From the NCBI GenBank assembly GCA_945875975.1, contig CAMCMD010000001.1, forward strand, positions 101,001 through 165,000: a stretch of DNA of 64,000 nucleotides. Reading direction: 5' to 3'. The stretch comes from Rickettsia typhi (lineage in GTDB: Bacteria; Pseudomonadota; Alphaproteobacteria; Rickettsiales; Rickettsiaceae). Shown in pieces: positions 47,348 through 57,573 of this stretch; positions within the stretch are counted from its first letter, which is position 1, and each line of letters opens with the position of its first letter. Position numbers and translations under genes: made by a program. The notes beneath the pieces are model-generated. The model ran no database searches. It saw nothing but the letters and a program-made list of their open reading frames with translations, and was not told the origin of the DNA.

Positions 47348-47827
47348 TTAAAGAGAGAAATTAAACAAAAAATAGACTATACCAAATAAAAATCCTAGCA
47401 TAAATGTATATGGTAGTACTAACTGATATTTAGTAACTCTATCTGGGGCATTTTCATAACTCAACTCTTGGGCAATATAAGTAATAAAACCACTATTATG
47501 CTTTTTTTCTAATATAGCCAGAAACTTATCTGCTGCCCGTAAATAAGACAATATCCGCTTTAAATTCAGCAACCAAATAGTAGCAAGCGCAAAGCCGATT
47601 AAACATAATATTACTAATGAACATTTAACTAAATAATATTTATGGTGTTCAAGTGATTTGCGACTTATTTCATTAATAAAAGGTATAACAGCAACTATAG
47701 CTGAAAATAAAGATATGTAGTAGCTATTGATATTATCCCTTCTATCTTCCTGATGCTGCTTATTTTGTAAAGATAGCTCATATAATTTAATATCCGGTAA
47801 CGATTCTATTTGTGCGTCTTTTTGCAT
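47348..47827 (-). CDS. Small membrane protein, RipA-like
   Basis: 159 residues with three hydrophobic segments (about residues 33-50, 70-95 and 133-156), a soluble N-terminal part rich in Gln and Asp (LQNKQHQEDRRDNINSYYIS) and a middle cytoplasmic loop (LRAADKFLAILEKK). The plan resembles the RipA family of octameric membrane proteins known from intracellular pathogens, but I base this on pattern only. No operon partner is visible. Confidence 0.5.
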   Translation of the reverse strand: MQKDAQIESLPDIKLYELSLQNKQHQEDRRDNINSYYISLFSAIVAVIPFINEISRKSLEHHKYYLVKCSLVILCLIGFALATIWLLNLKRILSYLRAADKFLAILEKKHNSGFITYIAQELSYENAPDRVTKYQLVLPYTFMLGFLFGIVYFLFNFSL

Positions 47828-48376
47828 ATTCTATTACCTTAAATCTAGTTAAATAACAATTTATCTCCCCAAATTTCAGTACTTGAAACAACGTAACTAC
47901 TGGTACTGTGGCTTTACTAAGAGAACAGGGTTTTTGCTATAGTTCCAATTCCCACTATCTGGGTTTAAGCGTCCAGGATGGCAGCATTTGAGTCTGTAAT
48001 TTTTTGTGTAAGTTGTTATTTAACAACAAATTCTATTCATAATCCCTGCACCTAAACTCCGTATTGTTTATTACAGAAAACTGAGGAAAAGAAGAAACGG
48101 TTCGAGTTGTTGTAATTAATGTGGGAAAGGTAAATGTATCTCCCCGTTTCTCCGTTTACTAGTTCCTCCTCAGCTCTCGCTAGAATACAACGACTAGTAT
48201 AACTTAGTATCAGAAAAATAAGTTATCTACTTTAGATTTATGGCATAGGCACCGCGCTTATACCTAAAGTTTAGGTTAACAGCATAAAAACTACATGTCT
48301 AGTAAAAAAATCATTTTACAATTTTAATCATAAGTTGTATCGATTTTATTGTATTTCTAGCTCATAGATAATAGAA
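47828..48376. other. Intergenic region with no gene seen
   Basis: About 550 bases. I find no intact coding frame or RNA gene. It contains the imperfect palindrome noted at 48081-48173. The rest is plain AT-rich sequence. Confidence 0.5.
48081..48173. repeat. Imperfect palindromic element
   Basis: CTGAGGA (48081-48087) and TCCTCAG (48167-48173) are exact inverted ends; AGAAACGG (48093-48100) and CCGTTTCT (48144-48151) form an inner pair. The 93-base unit resembles a short interspersed palindrome. I saw no second copy in the window. Confidence 0.45.
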
Positions 48377-49342
48377 TTACCCTACATCCTTGTTAGGATT
48401 TATATCCTTTGTTTGCAAAAAATCTTCAAGTTCTTTTAAGGTAGATATGCTTAGAGTTGTAAAATGATGAGATGATTTTTTGGCCAACCCGGTAAGCACT
48501 TTTCCAGGCCCCACTTCAACTAACTCGGTTATACCAAGAGCAGCGAACTCATTCATAGTTTCCCGCCATCTAACTGACCCACAAATTTGTTGTAATAGAT
48601 TTTGTTTGATTTGATTGATGTCTGTTTCAGCTTTGGCAGTTACATTACAAATTAAAGGGATTTTGGGCTGCGTCCAATTAATATTAGAAAGAGCTTTTTC
48701 CATTGGTACCTCAGCGGCTTTAATTAGGCTTGAGTGGAAAGGAGCGCTAACATTAAGTTTTATTGCCCTAAAGCCAGTATCTTTAAGTACAGCGACTAAC
48801 CTATCAACATTATATTCATGGCCGCTGATAACAATTTGGCCTTCCACATTGTCGTTAGCTATCTGACACACTCCATGATCCACAACACTATCGAGCATCT
48901 CTTGAAGCTTGGCAGCAGAAATACCTAGACAAGCAGCCATCGCTCCCTCTCCCTTTGGCGAAGCTTCTTGCATAGAGGAAGCTCTTACTTTTAATAATAT
49001 TGAAGTATCTTCAAGAGTCATTGCACCAGCACCACAAAGAGCGCTGTATTCACCCAAAGAATGACCAGCAACAACACTGCACAACTCCTCAATTTTTTTG
49101 CCAGATTTTTCAAGTAGCACTTTAAAAATTGCTATTGAAGTTGCCATAATTGCTGGCTGAGTATTAGTTGTAATGGATAAATCATCTGACGAACCATTAA
49201 AAATAATTTCACTCAGTTTATAACCGAGTACATCATCTACAGATTCAAAAACTAACCTTGCTGCTTTTTCAGAATCAAAAAAATCTTTACCCATGCCAAC
49301 GCTTTGAGATCCTTGACCAGGGAAGATAAATGCTCTATTCAT
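48377..49342 (-). CDS. fabD: Malonyl-CoA:ACP transacylase
   Basis: Loads malonate on acyl carrier protein for type II fatty acid synthesis. RAFIFPGQGSQSVGMGKDF is the start and VVAGHSLGEYSALCGAGA contains the catalytic Ser. KLNVSAPFHSSLIKAAEVP holds the His. About 321 residues is normal. The frame runs back to 49441, but ATG 49342 is the family start; the extra length overlaps the divergent lytic transglycosylase gene. Confidence 0.95.
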   Translation of the reverse strand: MNRAFIFPGQGSQSVGMGKDFFDSEKAARLVFESVDDVLGYKLSEIIFNGSSDDLSITTNTQPAIMATSIAIFKVLLEKSGKKIEELCSVVAGHSLGEYSALCGAGAMTLEDTSILLKVRASSMQEASPKGEGAMAACLGISAAKLQEMLDSVVDHGVCQIANDNVEGQIVISGHEYNVDRLVAVLKDTGFRAIKLNVSAPFHSSLIKAAEVPMEKALSNINWTQPKIPLICNVTAKAETDINQIKQNLLQQICGSVRWRETMNEFAALGITELVEVGPGKVLTGLAKKSSHHFTTLSISTLKELEDFLQTKDINPNKDVG

Positions 49343-49376
49343 AGTATATTGTGAATTAATTATATTTTTAGCTATC

Positions 49377-51347
49377 ATGATTATGAGAATTCTTTGTGCA
49401 GTGTCAATTATTTTAACAATCTCCTTTTCACAAACCACCATTTTTGCTCAAGAAACCGTTGAATCCAAAGTATTTAAATTGATAAAACAAAAAGATTGGC
49501 AAAATGCTTATAACTCTTCAAACAAAATTGGCAATCAACCGCTTAAAAAAATTGTACTTTCGCAACAATTTCTTGATACCAGCTATTCTGGCAATAGCTT
49601 TGAAAAAATAGTTAAGTTTCTACAGGAAAACCCAGGATGGCCTCAAGAAGCAGGACTGAAAGTTAGCGCAGAAAGCCTTTTAAATGATACCACTGATAGC
49701 TCTTTAGTTTTTAAGTGGTTTCAAAGCAACAAGCCTCTTACTGGCAGGGGATATAAATATTATGCTCTGGCAGCTGGGAAGATAATTAAAGATTCTCAAA
49801 AACTTTCTCCTATCATAAAAAAGGGTTGGCATAACGGAAGTTTTTCTATGTCAGAGCAAAAAACCTATCTAGCAGCGTTCAAAAATTATCTTGATATAAA
49901 AGATCATATTAAAAGAATTGATAATCTTTTGTTTGCCGAAAGTACAACAGCGGCCAAAAACAACTTATACTTAGTGGGAGCTGAGTATAAAAAATCATTT
50001 GAAGTACAAATCGCGCTTATACAAAACGGCAGCAACGCACTTGGGAGATTTAGCAGCGTTCCAAAGAAATACTACACTCCAGGCTTAATTTATAGATATA
50101 TAGAACTGAAAAAAAAGAGTTTACCACCTAGCTCGGAGATTACGAATCTAATAGAAATAGCCAGATCTAATCCAGATCATGCTGATGAATTTTGGAAAAT
50201 ACAATCTTATCTCGCGCGTGAATATATAGAACATAAACGCTATAATGACGCGTACAAAATAGCATGCTGTCACTTTACCGAGAATGCGGCTAACAAAAGC
50301 GACGCCCAATTCCTGTCTGGCTGGATAGCCTTGAGATTTTTAAATAAAGCACAATTATCTCTTGAACATTTCCGTGGTTTTAATGAGACTGTAAAAACAC
50401 CTATGAGTAAATCCAGAGGGATTTACTGGTTAGGACGAGCTCATGAAGCGTTAAAAGACAAAGAGAAAGCACACAAGCTATATCACTTAGCAGCAACTAG
50501 GTATCCTTACACCTTTTATGGCCAAATATCAGCACATGAAATGGGAATGAAAAAGATAGCTCTGCCTCCAAATATAAACTTAGCGGCACATAAAGTGTCA
50601 TCGACAAATAGCGTCAAGTCTCAAATAGCTAAAGCCTCTTACCTTATCTCAAAATACGGTTCAAATGCCCTTAGTCAATTATATATAAAAGCAGCGGTAG
50701 AGAAATCAGAGAATACAGCAGAGATTCTAGATTTAGCTACGATATTAAGTTCATCAAAAAATACCCATCACATGGCATGGCTAGCTAAGTACGCAGTACA
50801 AAAACATGTATTGATCAAGAATTATGCCTTTCCAATGCCATATAAACCAGCTACCCAATTACCATTAGAAAAAGCTCTGATGTACAGCATAATTAGGCAA
50901 GAATCTGTCTTTGATCAGCACGCTGTAAGCAGTGCAAATGCTATGGGTTTAATGCAGCTAATAAAAGGAACAGCGTGCGATACGGCGAAATCCATTGGTG
51001 ATGCATGTAACATTCCTAAATTAACCGCAGACCCATTATATAATATGAAGCTTGGTAGCAATTACTTAAAGCAGATGATCGAAAAATTTGATGGTTCTTA
51101 TATCATGGCCATCGCAGCTTACAATGGTGGACATGTTAAGAAATGGTTGGGGATATACGGTGATCCAAGAACAATGAATAACCCAAGAGAAGTTCTCGAT
51201 TGGATCGAGTCAATACCATTCTATGAAACCAGAAATTATGTTCAGCGAGTACTAGAAAACTTACAGATATATAGAAGCATTTTGAACGAAAATGCCACTT
51301 TAAAAATAGCCCAAGATTTAGTATTAAATAAAAAGAAAGGTGTATAA
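49377..51347 (+). CDS. Soluble lytic murein transglycosylase (Slt70-like)
   Basis: 656 residues. A signal peptide (cleaved after TTIFAQ) leads to a long alpha-superhelical U domain, then the Slt domain at about residues 495-630. The catalytic Glu is in MYSIIRQESVFDQHAVSSA. It continues with NAMGLMQLIKG, GSNYLKQMIEKFDGSYIMAI, AYNGGHVKKWLG and ETRNYVQRVLENL. It cuts peptidoglycan with 1,6-anhydro ends. bcp starts at its last base. Confidence 0.9.
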   Translation: MIMRILCAVSIILTISFSQTTIFAQETVESKVFKLIKQKDWQNAYNSSNKIGNQPLKKIVLSQQFLDTSYSGNSFEKIVKFLQENPGWPQEAGLKVSAESLLNDTTDSSLVFKWFQSNKPLTGRGYKYYALAAGKIIKDSQKLSPIIKKGWHNGSFSMSEQKTYLAAFKNYLDIKDHIKRIDNLLFAESTTAAKNNLYLVGAEYKKSFEVQIALIQNGSNALGRFSSVPKKYYTPGLIYRYIELKKKSLPPSSEITNLIEIARSNPDHADEFWKIQSYLAREYIEHKRYNDAYKIACCHFTENAANKSDAQFLSGWIALRFLNKAQLSLEHFRGFNETVKTPMSKSRGIYWLGRAHEALKDKEKAHKLYHLAATRYPYTFYGQISAHEMGMKKIALPPNINLAAHKVSSTNSVKSQIAKASYLISKYGSNALSQLYIKAAVEKSENTAEILDLATILSSSKNTHHMAWLAKYAVQKHVLIKNYAFPMPYKPATQLPLEKALMYSIIRQESVFDQHAVSSANAMGLMQLIKGTACDTAKSIGDACNIPKLTADPLYNMKLGSNYLKQMIEKFDGSYIMAIAAYNGGHVKKWLGIYGDPRTMNNPREVLDWIESIPFYETRNYVQRVLENLQIYRSILNENATLKIAQDLVLNKKKGV

Positions 51348-51817
51348 TGAGTAAATTTACAGTAGGTGACTTAGCCCCCGATTTTTCGCTTGAAATATCA
51401 GAAGGCAAAACTCTTAGTTTAGAAAATCTGAGAGGGAAATATGTAGTATTATATTTTTATCCCAAAGACAGCACACCTGGTTGCACTATTGAGGCCAGAG
51501 ATTTTAACTCTCTCAAAAAAGATTTTACAGCCCTTGGCGCCGAAATAATTGGCGTATCAAAAGATCCTCTTACCTCACACGATAAATTTCGTAAAAACCA
51601 TGATTTACAATTTTACCTTGGATCCGATACAAATGGAGATGTATGCGAAAAGTTCAGTGTTTGGGTAGAAAAATCAATGTTTGGAAAGAAATATATGGGC
51701 ATTGAGAGAGCTACATTTTTAATAGACCAGACAGGTAAATTCGCCTATATTTGGCCTTCAGTCTCAGCTTTAGGACATGCAAAAGAAGTGCTTAAAAAAC
51801 TAAAAGAGATTATATAA
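51347..51817 (+). CDS. bcp: Bacterioferritin comigratory protein, thiol peroxidase
   Basis: 156 residues of the AhpC/TSA fold. YFYPKDSTPGCTIEARDFN carries the peroxidatic Cys. The usual resolving Cys five residues later is replaced by Arg, so resolution must use another Cys (perhaps the one in GDVCEKF) or an outside thiol. The ATG overlaps the stop of the slt gene by one base. The stop lies in a bidirectional hairpin. Confidence 0.92.
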   Translation: MSKFTVGDLAPDFSLEISEGKTLSLENLRGKYVVLYFYPKDSTPGCTIEARDFNSLKKDFTALGAEIIGVSKDPLTSHDKFRKNHDLQFYLGSDTNGDVCEKFSVWVEKSMFGKKYMGIERATFLIDQTGKFAYIWPSVSALGHAKEVLKKLKEII

Positions 51818-51851
51818 TCTGAGTTCTTCTTATGTCAAACTTAGATTATAT
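51812..51851. terminator. Bidirectional hairpin between convergent genes
   Basis: ATATAATCTGAGTT (51812-51825) pairs with AACTTAGATTATAT (51838-51851), 14 pairs with one G-U, around a 12-base loop. It overlaps the last codons of both bcp and the convergent OPA transporter, whose stops are 28 bases apart. No clear U run follows. Confidence 0.55.
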
Positions 51852-53177
51852 ATTATTGTCCCCTTCTTTTCTATTCCATGTGAGAAAGAACAAATAAGAG
51901 CCTAGAAGAGATGCTGTTATAAAAAAACTAAACGCGCCTGACCAACCGGTTTCATCGATCAACCATCCTACACATACTCCAGAGAGCGCAGAACCGACGT
52001 AGCCCATTGTTCCAACAAATCCATTCGCTGTTCCTATTGCCTTTTTGAAGGCAAAATCAGCTGAGGCTACACCTACTAATACCTGTGGCCCATATACAAA
52101 AAAACCAACTAAACATAGAGCTATAGCACCCAATTGGTCATACCCATGCGGCATCTGCCAAAAAGTAATCAGAGTTATTGCTAAACAAATCATACAGACT
52201 ACACCAACAGGCCCCCTTTGTCCTTTAAACACCTTATCTGACAGCCATCCCGCTGCGAACCCACCAAGCAACCCAGCCACTTCATAACCAGCGACTTGCC
52301 ACCCCGCATGAGTTAAGGATATACCCTTATGCTCCTTCAAAAATAAAGGTCCCCAAAATATGATGCCTATTCTTACAATATAAATGCATATATTAGCAAA
52401 ACTTATATACCACATATTTCTGTTAATGAAAACCTTACGAAAAATTTCCATTGTAGTCATATGATCTTCACTTGTATCTTCCTCGAACGATTCATCCCCT
52501 TTATAGGCCTCCACCAGTGGAAAGCCAAGTTCTTTTGGCGACTCTCGTAGACGATTAAACAATATATAAGAAATAGCAACTGCTAAAATACTTGGTACAA
52601 AAAACGCGTATCTCCACCCATAGTTAGCCACCAAATAACCAGAAAACACTAACGTTATAGCACCCCCAACTTGGTGAGAAGCTGCGCCCAAGGCCCATTT
52701 TGTGCCAAGCTCCTTGGGAGCAAACCAATGAGTCAACATTCTAGCAGCAGGTGGCCATCCCATAGACTGAAACCAGTTATTTACAATCCATAAACAACCT
52801 AGAAACATGAGACTATTTGAAAACCCAAGAATAAAAGTGATTAATGCAGAAGCAAGTAATCCGAATGGCATAAAATACCTAGCATTTGATTTATCGCTAA
52901 AATAGCCGTTAACAAATTTACCAATGCCATAAACAATAGATGCTAGGGTTAAAACCCAACCTAGCTGAGTCTTGCTATAACCAAACTCTTCCATATAAGC
53001 TGGCATAATCATAGAAAAATTCTGCCGACACAAGTAGTAAGCGCCATAACCTATAATGATAAAACTTAGTATACGCAGACGCCATTTGTTATATATTTTG
53101 CGCTCTCGCATAGTCATAAAAAGTTCGCTGTCTTGCTCGATAGGACCTACATAATCATCCTTTACAACCTTTGTCAT
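51846..53177 (-). CDS. OPA-family organophosphate antiporter (GlpT/UhpT-like)
   Basis: 443 residues, twelve helices. GYGAYYLCRQNFSMIMPAY has the conserved Arg of the phosphate site. GYSKTQLGWVLTLASIVYGI and GMGWPPAARMLTHWFAPKELG (read SMGWPPAARMLTHW) are OPA hallmarks; the latter motif resembles UhpC/UhpT more than GlpT. Rickettsiaceae import glycerol-3-phosphate for phospholipids by this family. The exact substrate is not determined. Confidence 0.85.
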   Translation of the reverse strand: MTKVVKDDYVGPIEQDSELFMTMRERKIYNKWRLRILSFIIIGYGAYYLCRQNFSMIMPAYMEEFGYSKTQLGWVLTLASIVYGIGKFVNGYFSDKSNARYFMPFGLLASALITFILGFSNSLMFLGCLWIVNNWFQSMGWPPAARMLTHWFAPKELGTKWALGAASHQVGGAITLVFSGYLVANYGWRYAFFVPSILAVAISYILFNRLRESPKELGFPLVEAYKGDESFEEDTSEDHMTTMEIFRKVFINRNMWYISFANICIYIVRIGIIFWGPLFLKEHKGISLTHAGWQVAGYEVAGLLGGFAAGWLSDKVFKGQRGPVGVVCMICLAITLITFWQMPHGYDQLGAIALCLVGFFVYGPQVLVGVASADFAFKKAIGTANGFVGTMGYVGSALSGVCVGWLIDETGWSGAFSFFITASLLGSYLFFLTWNRKEGDNNI

Positions 53178-53331
53178 AGAACTTGCTTAATACCTTTAAT
53201 CTCTGTGCAAAGATACTAATAAATAAATTCCATATTAGCAAGGTTTTGTTTTAACGGCTATTTTTAAAAACCAGTTGAAAACTTATCGCTTAGCAAGTAC
53301 AGTGGTGATATTATTAACCTATGTATGAAGT

Positions 53332-54102
53332 ATGCAGCCCCTCGATATTATAGCGCAATTCTTCCTGATATTTGGTCAGGAATTTGTGTTAGTACCTTTG
53401 ATTATAATTGGGTTTTTAGCTCTAAATAAAAAAACATATGGCAACGCCCTATTTTTACTGCTCTTTACAATGATTTTTAACGCTTTCCTAAAATCTATTT
53501 TTCAAATTCCATTAGCGGAGCATCTAAATAAAACCGGATATGCGTTTCCAAGCGGTCATATGCAAACTGCAATAGTATTTTATGGTTGGCTATTTATTGC
53601 ACATAAAAACACTCTAGTTCGATCAATAGTTTCAATAATACTACTTGGTCTAGGTTTCGCACTAATACAACAACAATATCACAATCTATATGATGTTTTA
53701 GGAGCAGTTTTATTTGGCATCTTAACTTTATTCATATATGCGATAGTTCTACAAATCAAATTATTTATGAATAAGCCATTCTTACTAGGCTATATATTGA
53801 TTGCTCTTTCTATTGGACTCTTGTTGAGCATGGATTCTCTACTAAAACACACTTCAATGGCGTTTATGGTTCTTACTGGATTTACATTGTCATGGACGAT
53901 TTTTTCTGACTCAATTGAAGTAACTCTATCTTTTATTAGATCAATGATTGGCTCGGTTAGTATAATAGGAATTTATTTTCTAGTATTACAAATTAAGCAT
54001 TATACTAACCTTGAATATGACATACAGTGGCTAATAATTGGAATATCAATACCATTAACAGCCAATATATTAAAAAGTAAGCAGGGTCATAAGCAAATAT
54101 GA
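53332..54102 (+). CDS. PAP2-superfamily membrane phosphatase
   Basis: 256 residues, about eight helices. KSIFQIPLAEH is the first phosphatase motif in degenerate form, YAFPSGHMQTAIVF is the second and QQQYHNLYDVLGAVLFGI the third, where the usual Ser-Arg is Gln-Gln. His in PSGH and YHNLYD are kept. It may recycle undecaprenyl pyrophosphate or act on phosphatidic acid; the reduced third motif lowers confidence in activity. The TfoX-N gene overlaps its end by four bases. Confidence 0.8.
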   Translation: MQPLDIIAQFFLIFGQEFVLVPLIIIGFLALNKKTYGNALFLLLFTMIFNAFLKSIFQIPLAEHLNKTGYAFPSGHMQTAIVFYGWLFIAHKNTLVRSIVSIILLGLGFALIQQQYHNLYDVLGAVLFGILTLFIYAIVLQIKLFMNKPFLLGYILIALSIGLLLSMDSLLKHTSMAFMVLTGFTLSWTIFSDSIEVTLSFIRSMIGSVSIIGIYFLVLQIKHYTNLEYDIQWLIIGISIPLTANILKSKQGHKQI

Positions 54103-54425
54103 GCAGGGATTACCTCGAATATATATTAGATTTACTATCCCCATGCAACTCAATTACTTCTCGAGCGATGTTTGGAGGGTATGGTATATACAAAAATGGG
54201 GTTATTTTTGGAATAATTGCTCATGACGAACTATATTTCAAAGTCGATCAGTCCAATATAGAACTATATAAAAAACACCAGTCAGAAGCTTTCACCTTTA
54301 AAACCAAAGGCAGAATATCCAAGATGTCTTACTGGAAAGTTCCTTTATTAGTTATGGAAGATGAAACCCAGTTAAAAAACTGGGTAGATCAATCATATAA
54401 CATTTCATTAAAAAATATTAGATAA
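54099..54425 (+). CDS. TfoX N-terminal domain protein
   Basis: 108 residues. SRAMFGGYGIYKNGVIFGII and ELYFKVDQSNIELYKKH are the TfoX-N signature, followed by MSYWKVPLLVMEDETQLKNW. The C-terminal domain of full TfoX is absent, as in many stand-alone alphaproteobacterial proteins. Its role is unknown; the link with competence is not implied. It overlaps the PAP2 gene by four bases. Confidence 0.88.
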   Translation: MSRDYLEYILDLLSPCNSITSRAMFGGYGIYKNGVIFGIIAHDELYFKVDQSNIELYKKHQSEAFTFKTKGRISKMSYWKVPLLVMEDETQLKNWVDQSYNISLKNIR

Positions 54426-54521
54426 ATATTATTCCTAAAATCAGCATAGCAATAATATATAAGTCAATAGGAAGGTTTACTATGAAGTTTAATTACTCTT
54501 ATCCAACACTGGGCGTTTAAA

Positions 54522-55160
54522 ATGAAAACATTATTGTCTCAAGAACTTCTTGTTCAGAATAAAGTGTATAACCTAACGAAGTACTCTGTTCTATTTTTTG
54601 GCTTCTGTATATTTAGCATCGCTCTGATTAACTCTCACGACGATGTTCAAAAATTTGGGATAATATTCTCTCTAGTTTGTATACCATTATCTTTTTTGGG
54701 CTTAGCTAATAATTTAATTAAACCCGATATTGAAGATGGTAGTCTCGAATATCTGCTAACTATCTCATCAGCTCAAAAAATAGCTTTATCTAAGTTTCTG
54801 ATAATGAGCAGCGTTACCTTCTTTTGTTTCACTCTAATTAGCCCATTATTAGCTGTTTTCTTTAGCCTACAACTAGATCAACTCGTTTTTTTATTATTAA
54901 CAGCTTTACTTCTTATAGCTTTGGCCTCAGCTTTGATTATATTAATATCATCAATACAAGGGTATTTCCGCTCCAATACCAATTTCTTCGCTATTTTAAT
55001 TATGCCCTTAATATTGCCTAATATAATTCTTTCTGGAATCCTTATCCAGAACCTACAACAAGCCTATTTACTTGTAATAATGCTTGGTATAAATCTAGTC
55101 ATTATTCCTCCAGCTCTTTACTTATCCAGTTACCTTATTGATAATATTTACAACATCTGA
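54522..55160 (+). CDS. ccmB: Heme exporter permease CcmB
   Basis: 212 residues, six helices. The pattern ECCmB-like LVQNKVYNLTKYSVLFFGFC, DIEDGSLEYLLTISSAQKIAL and PLILPNIILSGI identifies it (the DxxDGSLE loop and the P-L-PxxI segment). With CcmA and CcmC it serves cytochrome c maturation, here likely for the cytochrome c1 gene downstream. ccmA is not in the window. Confidence 0.88.
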   Translation: MKTLLSQELLVQNKVYNLTKYSVLFFGFCIFSIALINSHDDVQKFGIIFSLVCIPLSFLGLANNLIKPDIEDGSLEYLLTISSAQKIALSKFLIMSSVTFFCFTLISPLLAVFFSLQLDQLVFLLLTALLLIALASALIILISSIQGYFRSNTNFFAILIMPLILPNIILSGILIQNLQQAYLLVIMLGINLVIIPPALYLSSYLIDNIYNI

Positions 55161-55267
55161 TTTAGAAACGCTCTACTTCATAAGTAAAAAGTTTGTGACA
55201 ATGCACTCAATAGATTAAGATTAATTTAAAGTGATGTTTATATAATTAATCTATAGCCAATAAATCC

Positions 55268-55648
55268 ATGTTAGATATATTTCTTAGCAAGCTCAAGTTT
55301 TTGCTCAAAAGTCCAATGTTGCTTTTTATTTATGGCATTATCAGCAAATGGTACATTATGGTCATGGTATCGGCGGTTATTGTTGTTTATTGGGTACTTC
55401 AAGGCCTAACAGAAGCAGGAGTGCTCCAAGCAACAGAAAAAGTTGTGTCTACTGCGCTAAGCGATACAAAATCCGTTGCTAGGTATTGTATTCCAAAAAT
55501 TACAAGACTTGAAGATTTTTGGGATTGTCTACAAAGCCCGCCTAGATATGAAGCTACTCCTGACGAAATTCACCTCGAAAAAACTGTAAAAAACTTGCTG
55601 GATTTTGAGAAATATGATCAAAATAAAGATCCTTATGCAGACAAATAA
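55268..55648 (+). CDS. DUF2670 family protein
   Basis: 126 residues, one central hydrophobic segment (WYIMVMVSAVIVVYWVLQGL). ITRLEDFWDCLQSPPRYE and LLDFEKYDQNKDPYADK follow it. As far as I recall, this small family (DUF2670) is restricted to Rickettsiaceae and precedes petA there. The function is unknown; the position before the cytochrome bc1 genes and the tail suggest a bc1-linked membrane protein, but this is inference only. Confidence 0.6.
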   Translation: MLDIFLSKLKFLLKSPMLLFIYGIISKWYIMVMVSAVIVVYWVLQGLTEAGVLQATEKVVSTALSDTKSVARYCIPKITRLEDFWDCLQSPPRYEATPDEIHLEKTVKNLLDFEKYDQNKDPYADK

Positions 55649-55786
55649 TCAAAGACAATTTTCTAAGTAACGTATTTTTTTATACTAGATAATGATATTT
55701 TCTGCGTAAACCAAGCTAAATTATTGCCAATACGAGATATCTCAAGTTATAATAGCTATCAATCTAATTTAAATTTAAGATAACTT

Positions 55787-56323
55787 ATGTCTGAAGATAT
55801 TTTGCCCGACGATCCAGGTAAGACCACTAGAAGGGATTTTATGACTCTGGCAGCAAGCAGTATGACCGCAGTTGGTGCTGCTTGCACGGCTTGGCCGCTT
55901 GTAGACTCATTAAATCCATCAGCAGATGTCTTGGCTATGTCATCTATAGAAGTGGACATTTCTAAAGTAGAACCTGGCCAAACTATGACTGTTAAATGGC
56001 GAGGAAAACCGGTTTTTATAACTAATAGAACTGACGCAGAGATACAAGAGGTTGTAAATACTCCTTTAAAAGATTTAGTTGACCCCCAACTTGATTCAGC
56101 GCGAGTGAAGGAAGGCCATGCAAAATGGTTAGTTACTATTGGTATATGTACACATCTGGGTTGCGTCCCACTTGCTAATAAGGGAGATTATGAAGGCTGG
56201 TTCTGCCCTTGTCATGGATCACATTATGATAAGTCTGGTAGAGTCAGAAAAGGTCCCGCTCCTCTAAACCTGGCTATACCTCCTTATGAGTTTTTATCAG
56301 ATACTAAAATAAAAATTGGCTGA
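55787..56323 (+). CDS. petA: Ubiquinol-cytochrome c reductase Rieske iron-sulfur subunit
   Basis: 178 residues. A twin-arginine signal ([20 protein letters not shown]) serves as membrane anchor. The 2Fe-2S cluster ligands are in CTHLGCVP and [23 protein letters not shown] is the typical end. It passes electrons from ubiquinol to cytochrome c1. petB follows by two bases. The Tat pathway must be encoded elsewhere. Confidence 0.96.
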   Translation: MSEDILPDDPGKTTRRDFMTLAASSMTAVGAACTAWPLVDSLNPSADVLAMSSIEVDISKVEPGQTMTVKWRGKPVFITNRTDAEIQEVVNTPLKDLVDPQLDSARVKEGHAKWLVTIGICTHLGCVPLANKGDYEGWFCPCHGSHYDKSGRVRKGPAPLNLAIPPYEFLSDTKIKIG

Positions 56324-56325
56324 TT

Positions 56326-57564
56326 ATGGATAATAACAAAACAAATAACCAGTCTACTAAATCAACTGGTATTATTGCATGGATTGATTACAGACTACCC
56401 ATTTTTTCTTGGATGTCTCATTTTGCAGTATATAAAACTCCTAAAAATCTAAGTTATCTTTGGAGTCTAGGTTCAATTGCTGGTATAGCCCTAATGATCC
56501 AGATAATTACTGGAATCATACTCGCAATGCATTACACACCTCATGTTGACCATGCGTTTGATAGCGTTGAGAAGATCATGCGCAACATAAATTACGGTTG
56601 GTTATTACGCTATATGCATGCCGTAGGGGCATCAATGTTTTTTGTTGCAGTGTATTTGCATATTTTTAGAGGTATATTTTACGGATCATATAAAGAGCCT
56701 AGGGAACTTTTATGGATAATCGGTCTAATTATATTTTTAACTATGATGGCGACAGCTTTCATGGGGTACGTACTGCCATGGGGTCAAATGAGCTATTGGG
56801 GCGCCACGGTTATTACAAATCTTTTTTCTGCCATCCCGATAGTTGGAGAAAATATAGTCACTTGGCTTTGGGGAGGTTTTTCAGTAGATAACCCTACACT
56901 TAATAGATTTTTCTCCCTACATTATCTACTTCCATTTGTTATAGTTGGACTGGTAGTACTACATATTTGGTCTCTGCATACCCATGGATCAAATAACCCT
57001 ACTGGAGTAAAATTAAAGAAAGAAGATATGATTCCTTTTCACCCTTATTACACCATAAAAGACTTCTTTGGCTTTGGCATTTACTTCCTGATTTTTGCCT
57101 ATTTTATTTTTTATAAACCTAATTTACTTGGTCATCCAGATAATTATATACCTGCAAACCCTTTGGTAACTCCAGCACACATAGTTCCAGAATGGTACTT
57201 CTTACCATTTTATGCAATATTAAGGGCTGTCCCTTCGAAACTTGGTGGAGTTTTGTTGATGTTTGGCAGTATTCTGATTTTATTTGTCTTGCCTTGGCTT
57301 GACCGGTCAAAAGTTCGTAGCGCCAACTACAGACCACTCTACAAATGGGCTTTTTGGATTTTTGTAATAGACTGCCTTGTTCTAGGATATGTTGGAGGTA
57401 AACCCGCTGAAGAACCTTATCTAACAATCAGTAGAATTGCCGCAACGTATTATTTTTTCCACTTTTTAATTATCATACCTACTATCTCAAAATTTGAAAA
57501 ACCTCTGCTTCTACCACATAGTGTGGAAGAAGAAGAAAAAGTGCATAAAGATGATATAATTTAG
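56326..57564 (+). CDS. petB: Cytochrome b of complex III
   Basis: 412 residues, eight helices. [33 protein letters not shown] and [12 protein letters not shown] contain the heme-b ligands. [20 protein letters not shown] and the [16 protein letters not shown] loop are the Qo-site motifs. It lies between petA and petC in one operon. Confidence 0.97.
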   Translation: MDNNKTNNQSTKSTGIIAWIDYRLPIFSWMSHFAVYKTPKNLSYLWSLGSIAGIALMIQIITGIILAMHYTPHVDHAFDSVEKIMRNINYGWLLRYMHAVGASMFFVAVYLHIFRGIFYGSYKEPRELLWIIGLIIFLTMMATAFMGYVLPWGQMSYWGATVITNLFSAIPIVGENIVTWLWGGFSVDNPTLNRFFSLHYLLPFVIVGLVVLHIWSLHTHGSNNPTGVKLKKEDMIPFHPYYTIKDFFGFGIYFLIFAYFIFYKPNLLGHPDNYIPANPLVTPAHIVPEWYFLPFYAILRAVPSKLGGVLLMFGSILILFVLPWLDRSKVRSANYRPLYKWAFWIFVIDCLVLGYVGGKPAEEPYLTISRIAATYYFFHFLIIIPTISKFEKPLLLPHSVEEEEKVHKDDII

Positions 57565-57573
57565 TAATTAGAT

